Shown one piece after another: positions 43,101-54,800 of a stretch of 64,000 nt of DNA. Numbering within the stretch: position 1 is the stretch's first letter; each line of letters opens with the position of its first letter. The translations under genes and the position numbers were made by a program. The stretch comes from Petrosia ficiformis. Lineage: Eukaryota; Porifera; Demospongiae; Haplosclerida; Petrosiidae. The notes below the pieces were generated by a model that saw only the letters and a program-made list of their open reading frames with translations, had not been told where the DNA came from and searched no databases. Where the stretch lies: positions 22,787,466 to 22,851,465 of the forward strand of contig OX345636.1 in the NCBI GenBank assembly GCA_947044365.1. Direction: 5' to 3'.

Positions 43101-45639
43101 TACCTTCTGCTGCATGTACTGTACAATTATTTACATTCTGTGCTTACTATTCCATCATATTGTAACTGGAATAATGAAAAGTATATGTGATTAAAATAAT
43201 TAAATTCTTTTGGCTCCTTTCTACAACATGATGGAACAGCAAGCAATAACAGGTGAGTATACTAAGCAGAAGATAGTCGCTTAATCGATCAGTCACTTGT
43301 GAATTAATTTAAAATATTTATCAACTCTTAATCTTATGTAGGATATTGAAGGTAAGGTTAGTGAACTCGAGAGGAATTTCAAACGAGAAGTGCAAGCCAA
43401 AGATCAGGAAATTGACAGGCTCAAGGTTGGATAAACAATCAAGTTTCATTTTACGGTTTTTTATACCTTATGTAAAAAGTTTTGAAGTGTATCTACTACC
43501 TACATGTACATGTACATGTACATGTAACACACAGCATTAGCATTTTCGTAATTATATGATATAAATATTAAATGCGCAAACTTAGTTGAGTACAGGTACA
43601 TGTAAATAATTATATATAGATTGTGTGTTTAGGCCCAATTAAACTGAATCAACTACCTATTATCCTATTATATTTTTAATAGGGTTTATTGGAGGATGTT
43701 CGATATAAATTTACAATGTCTGAAAGTGAGAAATTCAGTTTTTCTAACCAGCAAGATACCAGTGCTAAAATGAATCAGCTTGAAGAAAAGGTATACCTGT
43801 TTCAATGTTCTTATTTCAATGTTAACTTTTGTCTGTGAATTGCAGATTAAAGATTTAGAGGAAGACAAGTTACATTTGGGAGGTCAGATTGAACGTCATC
43901 TGTGGAGAATTCAAGAACTCACACATACTGTAATGAAACTTAAAAGCTCTGGAGGAAGTAGCATGGTAACTTGTTATATACCACACATGCAATATAATGT
44001 ACATTAGCAAGCATAGTTACTAGTGTTGTTTTAGTTAACTAAAACTATAAATATATTACAAGTCTATTGCATAACTAACTAAAATGAAAAAAGGCTAATA
44101 ATGACATTTTTAGTTAGTTAACTAAAACTAAAACCCATTTAGTAAGCCTAATATTAACTAGCTTGAGAAACTAGACATACTAAAAGTGGCCATTGTTATC
44201 AAACTAAAACAACACTATTAAGACTGCAAGTGCTCCACCAAGCTCTGCCCAATAATCCAATATACTCATATAACACCATTTGTTAAGAGAAATATTACTG
44301 TTGCACTCTAAAGAATTCACCCTGTATGATGTAAATTATGATTTCAATTGACTTTTTATGATTTCAGAGTGTGGGACATGCAATGAGTGTGGGACATGCA
44401 ATGAGTGTGGGACATGCAATGAGAACTGGAGGTGCCTCTCCAATGATTCCACATAACACTAAATATGGACAAGAAGTTACTGTGGATCATGCTAGGATAA
44501 AAGTAAGACTTATACAATAGTATTGGATTTCATTTAAGAAAAATGAAAGCTTTTAAATACGTACAGTATACCTGTTAGTTTAGCAAGTAGTTTAACCTGA
44601 ATACATACTAAGCATCACCTAAAAACCTCTGAACATTTTATGACTATACATATTTTATAATGATTGTGTAAAACCACTACACTCTGTCATTTGACTGTGG
44701 TCTTCTTCCTCACAGCATTCACCTGAACCTCAATCTGGACCTCACTGTGGACCTAACCTAGCTCAGTACTACCATCGTCCTGAAGTTCCACCACTTCACT
44801 CGCGTTCTGTTGAATTAGATGGTACTCCAGAGTCAAGCAGTCCAGTCACTACACCTACTAACACTCAATCCCCTTCCAAGCCACGACAATTGGATATTGG
44901 TGGAGAGGCAATGCAACAGCTGCAACAGCAACACCAACAACGAATAAACTATGGTCGTGGAAATTCACTTACGCCCCATAACACCAGTACTCCTCTTACT
45001 CCATATCCAAACCCAAGCTACATGTACGCTTCAGTACCTTCAAGTAATACCTCTTATTCTGGTCCTGTGGACTATCAAACACATATGCATCCTGGCTTGG
45101 TACGATCCTACACAAATCCTTTTCCTACTCCCCAGCCAGTAGTGCCTACACAACAAAAATTATCAGACTCCTTTGGAGGTACTGGACTTTCTATCAACCG
45201 TACAAATTCCCCATCTTATATGAGTGCTCAACAGTATTCCACACATCCCAACCTCCCACCTACTACTAGTACTGGTCACCAAACATATGCTGGTGTCCCA
45301 GTATTTGGTAACAGCTCAAATTATCCTAATCCTGTATTCCAGGTATCTCCTAACCAGTATGCAAACCCCTCCAACTTACCTCAGGTCTTTGGTGCTGGTT
45401 CAAGTTCCGCACTGCTTTATCCTAACAGCGTTGTTTATAGTCAACCTAACACTTCCTACAATCCTCACAGTAGTACAGGAGAATTTGTTACTCCAAGGTA
45501 TAACCCTGCTAACTACAATAATAATCCACAGCCACAACGAAGACCATCACCTCCTATGTCACAGCCACAGCAGCAGATGCAGCAACAGCAGATGCAACAA
45601 CAACAAAAACAACAACAATATGACCCTAGATACCAATAA
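37172..45639 (+). CDS. coiled-coil adaptor, TNIP/ABIN-like (tentative), 10 exons
   Basis: Exons: 37172-37597, 39510-39680, 40093-40215, 41170-41368, 42079-42209, 43342-43425, 43683-43790, 43846-43965, 44368-44502, 44716-45639. They sum to 2421 nt (806 aa) with consistent phases. The N-terminal 60 residues (LKQDNGMLNRRLLGVNELAR, LLQEKSETCDNL) line up loosely with the N-terminus of human TNIP1 as I remember it. Coiled coils run to about residue 450. The middle has a LQQQLESFGAYNDTL segment where TNIP/NEMO proteins carry the ubiquitin-binding coil, but I see no clear DFxxER motif. SVGHAM is repeated three times in exon 9, and the last 300 residues are rich in Pro, Gln, Asn, Ser and Tyr, ending in a Gln tract. 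TNIPs restrain NF-kB signalling. It could instead be an unrelated coiled-coil protein. Confidence 0.75.
38824..39203. repeat. tandem duplication, about 190 bp, two copies
   Basis: AGAGCCATAG, TGCCTAATATTT/TGCCTGATATTT, TTCTTCCCCTTGAACTTGTA/TTCTTCCCCTTAAACTTATA and ATTTTATGTGATTATAGAGT recur in the same order at 38824-39013 and 39014-39203. It lies in intron 1 of the coiled-coil gene. Confidence 0.8.
41569..41814. mobile_element. TAGTGTTGTTTTAG-type MITE, full copy
   Basis: Ends TAGTGTTATTTTAGTT and AAACTAAAACAACACTA are inverted repeats; inside are multiple ACTATAACTAAAACCC-type motifs. It lies in an intron of the coiled-coil gene. A shorter full copy lies at 44021-44217. Confidence 0.7.
42297..42804. 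mobile_element. ATCCCTATGATTGCTTTG-type TIR element, copy 5
   Basis: Left AAAAAACATCCCTATATTTG and CTTTGTGATG; right GGAAAGCAATTATAGGGATG then GCCCTACGGGCCAT. It shares TGGGGCCTGAAGAAG and CATTAATTGACCGAGCCCCC with 20033-20562. In an intron of the coiled-coil gene. Confidence 0.65.
43500..43526. repeat. ACATGT palindromic microsatellite
   Basis: A pure (ACATGT)n run of about 26 bases in the intron after exon 6 of the coiled-coil gene. Confidence 0.8.
44021..44217. mobile_element. TAGTGTTGTTTTAG-type MITE, short full copy
   Basis: Ends TAGTGTTGTTTTAGTT and AACTAAAACAACACTA-like are inverted repeats, 197 bp overall. In the intron before the SVGHAM exon. Confidence 0.7.
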
Positions 45640-45862
45640 GTAATGAATAATTTTGATAACACATGTGTTTTGTAATGTAAAAATTTTGTTACAATATTTG
45701 ATAAGTGGTGGGTTTGTAGTTTGCGTATATCTAACCTCAGTCAAGGGTTGGGTCTGGTTAATTAAAGGTGATGTGTAAGCCTCGCCTATAGCATTATCTT
45801 AGCAACCGTTTTTGACTGTTCACAGACGAATTGTAGCTAGTTAAGATCAGTTCTTATCCGTA

Positions 45863-48800
45863 ATGGCTACTGGTGAGTGAATTACTCTTCATTTCTTGTT
45901 ACAAACACTATATATATATTATATTATGTATAATTATATAATTATAATATGTAAGGTAATGTCATGCCACGAGTGCTATATCAGGTTTATAATCACGAGG
46001 CCAGAGGGCGAAGTAATTATAAGCCTGATATTGCAGTTTCATGATTTCAAAATACTGCTTAGTGAAGCCACAAAGCACACAGTGCATGTATCAAACCTAG
46101 TCTGGCACGGCCGCACCCTTCGCTGGAGGAGGAAGGGTCTGGTAACAGCAGCACGAACGAGTTGTGGAGTGTAGCAAGAATTCCTGCTACACTGTTCTAC
46201 GCAAATAATTAGCCCCAAAAATGCAAACGTAATAATCACCTTGAAAATATGGCTGAAAAGAAGTGTGAGATTGAGTATAACCAAGTGTGCACAATGTTCT
46301 TGCAGGATTATTGGTTACACAGCGCTGAAAAAGGAGCAAAGATTAGTGATATCAGAGTTTATTAGTGACAGGAGATGTTTTTGCTACATGTATGTCACCA
46401 ACCAGGTATGGCAAAAGCATGTGTTTTGCCTGCCTGGCAAAAGCCTATGACAAATTAAGAGACACTACTGGTAGTATCACAGTCGTTGTGACGCCTCTCG
46501 ATCTCGTTGCTATTATGGACAGTATGGTAAAGCAATACGAACACAGGGCATGCGTGTTAGTGAGTCACACCTTTTTCTGGTAATTAAAATTCCAGCTTTA
46601 TAGTAATTAAATTCTATTTCCACAACTCGTTCATGCTGCTGTTACCAGAACCCAAGCGAAGAGTATGGCCATGCCAGACTATATCAAACCATGGTGCATC
46701 ATGTATCACATTTATGGCACTCAGAAGCTTTGAAGTGTGGCTCATCATGACATACTGATATATATTATATATATATCGAGTTACTCATATCTCTTGAAAA
46801 TGTGCGGTTATTAATAAACAAAATTAATGATAATTACTATTTTACAATGTTTATTATTATAATACATGTAATTATATATTTTAATCTGTGTGTTACTTGT
46901 CATGTAAATACAATCATTTATTATCAGATGAATATCAGTTGAGATGGAGAACTGCCAACTCGACCATAGTCATTAAAGATAATTTATACTGCTGGGAAGG
47001 ATTCCAGGAAGACGTTCCTAAAGTACATGACAATGAAGACACGAGGAAGATATCATCTGTTGATGTATTTCATTTACAAACATTCAAATGGGAGAGGAAA
47101 TCTACTACAGGTATTCCACCTTCAGGATGTTTGAGTTATGCTTGCACTAACATAAAGGAAAATATCTACTACTTTGGAGGAAAATGTAAACCTCTACATT
47201 CTTATCTCGACGATCTGTATGAACTCAACACTATTACTGATAACTGGAGACAGTTTACTAGCAGTACTCCTGATAATTCACCAATGAAAAAACGTGGCTG
47301 TGGAATGATATCATTCAATATCGATGGAGAAGATAATTTATTACTTGTGGGAGGATTCGGACCAACTCCAGTTACTAAACACACCCATTCTCAGTATGTT
47401 CCTCATCCCGATTACCCAAATGACTCCATCACAAACGAAGTACACATTATGTGTATTTCCTTATTACCAGGTATTACATGACTCACAACATGTATTATAT
47501 CATAATAATTATATCATGTATATTCTCCAGGTGAATGGAAAATACCTGTCATAACAGGTACTCGTCCACCAGCGTGTTCTGATTTTACCATCAACACACT
47601 TCCTGGTAACAGGGGTGTAATATTTGGAGGGTACACTATTGATGAGACTGGTGAAAATTTAGTTGATGATTTGTTTATGTTTACATGTTCACTCAATGCA
47701 ATAGTGAGTTAACAATAATATTGTTAAGTTTTTAATAATTATTGCTGATCATGTGACCTGTGGCCAATCAGAGTGCAGATAATGTGTTACATGATTGAAC
47801 ATTAAATCACTTAACGTTTACGTGCAATAAGATAGTTATTGCACACTTTCCTCACTTATACTAATGAAGCCGCTCCAACAACAGTGGTAGTTCACCAGAT
47901 CGTCACTTATAACACACTTGACAGTGCATTGTGTGTTTCAATGTAGCACTTGGGCGGTCAATAAAGGTCTCGTTTACATAATGTACTCACCTTTGGCTTG
48001 TGCATTATGTAAACTCAACCTTTATTGACCTGCCCTCATGCTACATTAAAACACTTAATCACACTAAACTGTGTTATAATTATTACTTATACATGTACAT
48101 GTAATATTAAATGTGAAGGAGGTTTTAGTGGATATAATTCAAGGCCCATATACTATCATGTTATTATCAAAAATGTTTACTGTTGTGTTTGTTAGTAAAT
48201 AGTAACAACTCAAAATGTCTACAAGTAATAATGTTATAATCCACTTGTAAACCACACCCCTTACAATCAACTTTTAATTAGTGACTGTTGACGTCATTGA
48301 TGTATATGTGTATTACTAATATAGGATTTTCAGAAAGTAATCAAATCAATTGATACTGGAGTGAACTGGCCAAAAAGGAGGAATCTACATGCTGGTACTG
48401 TCGTCAATACTATATCAAATAAAGTAGTGACATCTCATTTGGTTATATTGGGTGGATTGGATGAGTTTGGTAACACGCTAAACGACTGTTGGATAATAAA
48501 TTTATCTACCTTTATCTGGTATCAGGTAATCTACATGTACATCACATGACACATTTAATTAATTTATGATGTATCAGTTTTGTTATCAAATATTAATATT
48601 GAAATACTGGTATATCACAAATGAGTTAAAAGTGTTATCATTACATTTTTATTAAATGGAACATACTCTTTCTTATAATAATGTGTTCTTTGATTTATGA
48701 CATGTACCATATTGTTGATTTATTCATCCTTTCAGATATGTCTTCCTGACTCAGTTACTGAGAGAAATAGCCACTCCATGACAACATACCCGATATCCAA

Positions 48801-51800
48801 TCAATATTTTTGGATTGTAGTGACAGGAGGTGACAGAGGAATGTCTACTTTCTCTCATATAACTGGTTCTGATGTTACAGTCATTATTGAATTAGGTATG
48901 ATAATTGATATACATGTACATGTACATACAGGTACATGTATTATAAAATGTGACTGTGCATGCAAAAATTAGTCTTAATTGATTTTCAATTTTTTCAATA
49001 GTGGTTATTCAATAGATAATTTTTTAGCTGTATTATTAGCAAAACTAGTAAAACTTTCAAAAATCTAAGATATGGTTTTTCCCTACCTACATGTGTATAA
49101 GTCACTGTATATATACCAAATTTTGTTAGATTGTTGGACTAATCGGCTAAGAAACGATCAGTTGAATATAAGCATAGGGTAAAACTTGAAAATCAAATAA
49201 GATTGATTTTCACTTGCTCAGTATGTATGTACATGTATGTAACTATGTAACTATGTATATGTACATGTATGCATATTTGTATGTGCAGTAGCCCTCAATT
49301 AAAAGTTCCTGTAGAGTAAAGGTACTACTTAAGTACTACACTACTGTACGTAGCATAGCACTGAGAGTAATACGGTGGTATACTGTGCGTGCTATACAGA
49401 GTGTACTACTGTCTGATGAGTGCACTACTTTGCCGTGTGTACTAATTAATTATTAACCCTTTCCCGTCTAATTGAAATGGGCGTTTTGTTATTAATAATA
49501 ATTATTAGTCTAATTTTTTTTTCAGCTCATATTTTATAACACTGAAAGCTCTAACTTACTTTGCTGGAAAGAACAGTTGTTAAGAAAGCCAATGATGTCA
49601 AATTTATGCTTCACTATCAGCAGGAAGAGACCAAGGCAAGCGCTTGAAAGTATAGTAGTCACACGGGCAACGCCCACTTCTTTGTTAGCGAGTACAACTT
49701 CTGCATTTTAAACAAAAGTCACTTTACACCTTCTTAGCTAGACAAAACACCTTCTAAGAAAGCTGTAGATACCAAAAAGATGCTTCGTTAGCTGTATGAA
49801 AGCAGCAAGACGAGTGTTTGAAAGTGTAGTAGTCACACGGTCAACGCTCCCTTCTTTACTAGCCTGTATAACGTCTATATTTTAAGCAACAGTGACTTTT
49901 AACTCACATAGTTAGAAAGAACACCATCTACGAAAGCCATAGATACCAAAAAGATGGTTCGTTAGCTGTAGGAAAGCAGCAAGGCAAGTGTTTGAAAGTG
50001 TAGTAGTCAATGGCGACGCCCATACTTAGCGTCTTTATCTCTTTTGTTTGGCCTGTAACTTGACTGCTTTAAACGAAGTAAATGTCTTCTTCGTAGTGTG
50101 TGCATCTCGGTTTCCAATGAGTATGGTATCTACGTTGCGAATCTTATGCAACATTCTATAATAATTATATTTAAAACGTTACAACATAACCCATGAAAGA
50201 GTTAATAATTAATCTACATTACGTACCGTACCAACAATATACGCTCAACCTAAGTACGTAGCGTAGGCGCACAGTAGTTTACTACGGTACGGAGCATTAT
50301 ACGCAGCGTATATCAGGCGTACTACGTTTCCTTTACGGGAACTTTTTATTGAGTGGTACTGTATATATACATGTAATTATATATGTACATGTGCATGTAC
50401 ATATACATATAATTATACACGTACGTATAGGTTATGTCATTTCATTAGTGCTATATCAGGTTTACACATGTATGATCACCAAGCCTGAGGGCCTCAGGCC
50501 TGAGGACGAGGTGATTATAAGCCTGATATTGCACACAAGTATGCATGACATACATGTAACCACTCATGACTTCAAAGTCATGTTTATACAGCTTAACGAA
50601 GACATATCAAACCACAGTGCACGTTTATAGCACTGTCCGAAAGCTTTGAAGGGTGGCTTCATCATGACATGCATGTATATCTATATAGGCACATGCATAC
50701 TTGTGTTTGCACATGCCTATATATGTATGCATGTGTACATGTATGTGTACACATATTTCTAATTTTCTACATATTTTATGATTATTATGTGTGTAAGATA
50801 ATGACATCTACATGTACAGTACATGTACATGTATATGTATGTATATGTACATGTGTGTTTGTAACTATGTACATGTATGCAGTGTTCTGCCCAGGATATT
50901 TAGAGTGGTGGTTGGATTTTACATGAATTAGTGCTGTTTATCCAGTATATAGTGAATTCTGTCTCAGTAGCCTATATATGTATTATCTGGGAGGTGGTTA
51001 AAAGGTTGTTAATTTATCTAAGAGGTGGTTAATTTATCTGAGAGGTGGTTATTCCCGACCAGTGCCGACCAGTGTGGGCAGAACACTGTGTATGTACATA
51101 TACATGTACTTATGTACATGTACATGATTGTATGTAAATATTTACATGCACCTACATAGGCGCATGCATACTCGTTATCACACATGCCTATATATATATG
51201 TATGTATGTGTATGTATACATATTTTTACATACACATGTACATGTGTGTTATGATCATTATGTGTGTAGGCTGTGAATAATTATGCATACTTATAATTAT
51301 ACATCATTCTATGTTTGGTAATAATTATTATAATTATGCAATCATAAATATTATTTTTTGCTTGTGTTGGTACATACATATACATGTACATGTATTTATG
51401 TATGTGCATGCATGTGTATAATTTATATATTATACATACACATATGTTATATACATGTATTATGTACATGTACATACATGTACATATACAGTAATATGTT
51501 AATAAAAAGTCACCATACAGTACAGTAACTACCTTAGTTCTACTGTCAGTAATTACTTTCTCAATACTGTGGTGTTCAATTGACAAGTACATCAATTAAC
51601 GTCAAAACTACTGTTGAACTACTGTACTGTGGAAATGAAACTACTGAGTAAAATGTACTATATGGTGACTTTTTATTGAATGTAGTGTACATACACATAC
51701 ATGTACAGTATATACATGTACATGTATGTGCACTGTACCTACATAGATATGAATGTACATGTATGTAGTACACATAAGATACATGTATGTACATGACATG

Positions 51801-54800
51801 TACATGTATGTAAGTGTCATTGGGAATGATACAGTACCTATCTCATCACGTAGCATATATTAATGAATGGACAGTGAAACATGTTTGGAATAATAAACAA
51901 CTAATGGAAAACAAGAAAGAGATTCAGACAAATTTGATTCATCATATTGTTGAAGATAGACTACAGGAGGGAACATTCATGACTGATTTGATTAGTTTAA
52001 TCAAATCACCATCTACAATACCACATCAAGTAGTCAGTAAACTAGTGATAAACATTGTGTTAATAAAATTATTGTGTTAATAATTATTGTTTTAGGAGAC
52101 ACAGAGATTAATGGAGAAGAAGATATTTGAGAAGGAATCAAAATTATTAAAATTGTCTCTTGAGATAAGAGAGAAGGGTGATGAAAAGACAAGAGCGGTG
52201 TCATTAATAAAGAAATCAGATACACTAGAGAAAGGTCAGATAAAGAATATAATTACATCACGTGATTTGAATATTTAATGATATTTAGAACTGGAAATTT
52301 TAAAAGATGAAATGCAAACCTACAAGCAAATGGTAATCACTGCAAGACAAGGTAACATAATTATAAATGGATATACATTATACATGTACATGTACAATGT
52401 AGATATCTATTTCATTTGTTTATGTTTAGAGTTGCAAGAGTCTCAGACACTGTTGATGATTGAAAAGAAAACATCACTAGTTAAATCACAAGAATTGGAG
52501 TTTTCCAGAAAACAGATCACTGGTTTAAAAGGGAAACATAAACACACAACTACTGTTTCATCAGGTCTATAATTATTATTATACAACATGTACATACATG
52601 TATACATGTAATTATATTGAATACATGTACATATTGAATACAGTGTGTTTTAATTAGACAAGGAAGATATGGAAGCAATAGAAGAAAAGAAATGTCATCA
52701 GAAAACTCAAGCAAGAGACGATAGTAAATTACAGGAAGGTTAGTTGAGTATTGCTGTATAATCAAAATGTTATTACAACAGATATTGAGTCATACCAGAA
52801 GATAATGATCAGTAAGAATGAACAAGTTAAGGAACTACAGAGTATGCTGGAGATGGAAAGAGATGAGATGAAACAACTGAAATTACAAGTAGAGGAGTTT
52901 AAGAAGACTCAAAAACTAAGGGACTCTTCCTCACATGGTTCAGAGGTTGTCAAGTATCAAAGAGATGCTGCAGTGCAGTTTGACTACATGGTACCAGTAT
53001 CAGGTTAGAGTTAAATATATCCTATTAATTAATAGTATTTATTATTCAATTTATCAGATCATCTTGATGGTGTTCATGTGGCTGGAGAAACACTCTTCCT
53101 TATTCAAGGGGACAAACCCCAGTCCCTCAATTGGGAAGAATACGGCTTCAAATTACATTTTCCTCAAGGTACCATCTCTCCATCAGATACATGCGAGGTG
53201 GTCGTTAAAGCTCTGGTAGGTGGTAAATTCCAGTTTCCAAAGGGTACAGAGCTCGTTAGTGCTGTATATGCTGTTTCATGTGCTAAAAAGCTTCTTAAAC
53301 CTGTTGAAATGGAAATACAACATTGTGTCATCCTGACAAATGAAGAACAAGGGAAAGGTTTGAGCTTTGTTTCAACACCTGAAAATTGTCAAGACCAGTC
53401 TTGCAACTTTGAATTTGTTGAAGGAGGAATGTTCTATCCTGGTAAACGATATGCTAGTATCCAGCAAAATATCTATAATTGTGAGAATGGTATCGTGGAA
53501 TATACATATGACCAAGATGAGTCATCAGGAGAAGAAGATACTGTAAAGGCGAAACCACAAGTGGAAAGTATGTATATTATTATTAATTATTCTAGTAACT
53601 TGATTTATTATGTCACTAGCAGACAAGAGACATTATACTGGACAGATCTATTATATAAGAAAGGGATATAATAGATGGCAGATGAAATTTATAGTTGTTA
53701 GAGATATTGATGCCTTTATGAAGGTATGGGTTATACTTACATGTATGATTCCATTTATTCATAATTGTAGTATGTGTCTACTATTGATGCTGAGGAAGAT
53801 GAGGTGATCAGATTTACATTTCAGGATCCAGTGAATGGATATATTGAACTTGTACTTGCAGACATGGACCAAGTGACTTCTCAGGGTTGGAATATTGAAC
53901 CACACAAGGAACCGCTTAGAGTATGTGAATGTATAATACTTGTTTTCTCTAATACATGTATGTAATAGCCAATTCAAATAAAAACTATTTAGATGTCACG
54001 AAAGTGCTCTTTCAGATGTCATCATAATCATTATCATACTCATTCACATAATAATACATGTAATGTTTTTCATGCACAGCTTAGGAAGAGAGATATTGAT
54101 CTATATGGTTCACAAGACCTTATACTTCCTCCTTCCTGTCTCTTATCTGTGTGGACTGAATCATCTCTTAATCCAAAGACACGCTTGAGTCATCCTGTAA
54201 CACTGAGTGGAATAGATTCTGCTACAACAAAAATATATGTACGTAGATTTCGGGATCCAGTAGTAACCAGTAGTACATCAGGTATGTAGAACTATGATTG
54301 TTTTAGTGTGAAATGTATAGGCTAACATACAACTATAATTATGGATATATTTCCTGCATTCTTAGCAACTACAAGTCATGGACCAATACTGCAGAATAAA
54401 GATAACAGAAATGGACCAGATTTTGCTACACCTAATATACAATGTAGGTATCTTATACATGTAGTACATGTAGTTATCACATTCACATGGTACAGGCTTT
54501 CTAGCCGAATATGCTGAAAATATTTTGTTGAAGTTATCCACTGATATTTGTATTTTTAATGTCATTCATATTATTTGTTTAGGTTCTGTAAATAAAAGCT
54601 ATTGTGATTTACTGAAGAAATCACCAGAGAAAGTTGTTGTGCTACCTTTGATAAAGCAGTTATCAGCATCATGGAATGACTTTGGCAGAGTTTTGAAAGT
54701 TGATTCAAATTACCGTGAGAAGCTAATGAGAGATCCCATGCTGACTGATGATGGTAGACTAGAAAAAGTACTTGATAAATGGTTTGGCAGTAAACCATCA

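Larger units (their letters stand above)
45957..46755. mobile_element. GTGCTATATCA-type element split by another element
   Basis: The outer parts (45957-46097 and 46682-46755) match the uninterrupted copy at 50427-50670: GAGTGCTATATCAGGTTTAT, TTATAAGCCTGATATTGCA, TATCAAACC and GAAGCTTTGAAG. Between them sits the TIR element 46098-46681. It lies in intron 1 of the kelch-ZU5-death gene. Confidence 0.7.

Noticed and set aside
43240..43252. 13-bp candidate exon CAAGCAATAACAG between exons 5 and 6 of the coiled-coil gene
   Set aside because: It has AG and GT borders, but including it shifts the next exon into a stop; skipping it keeps the frame.
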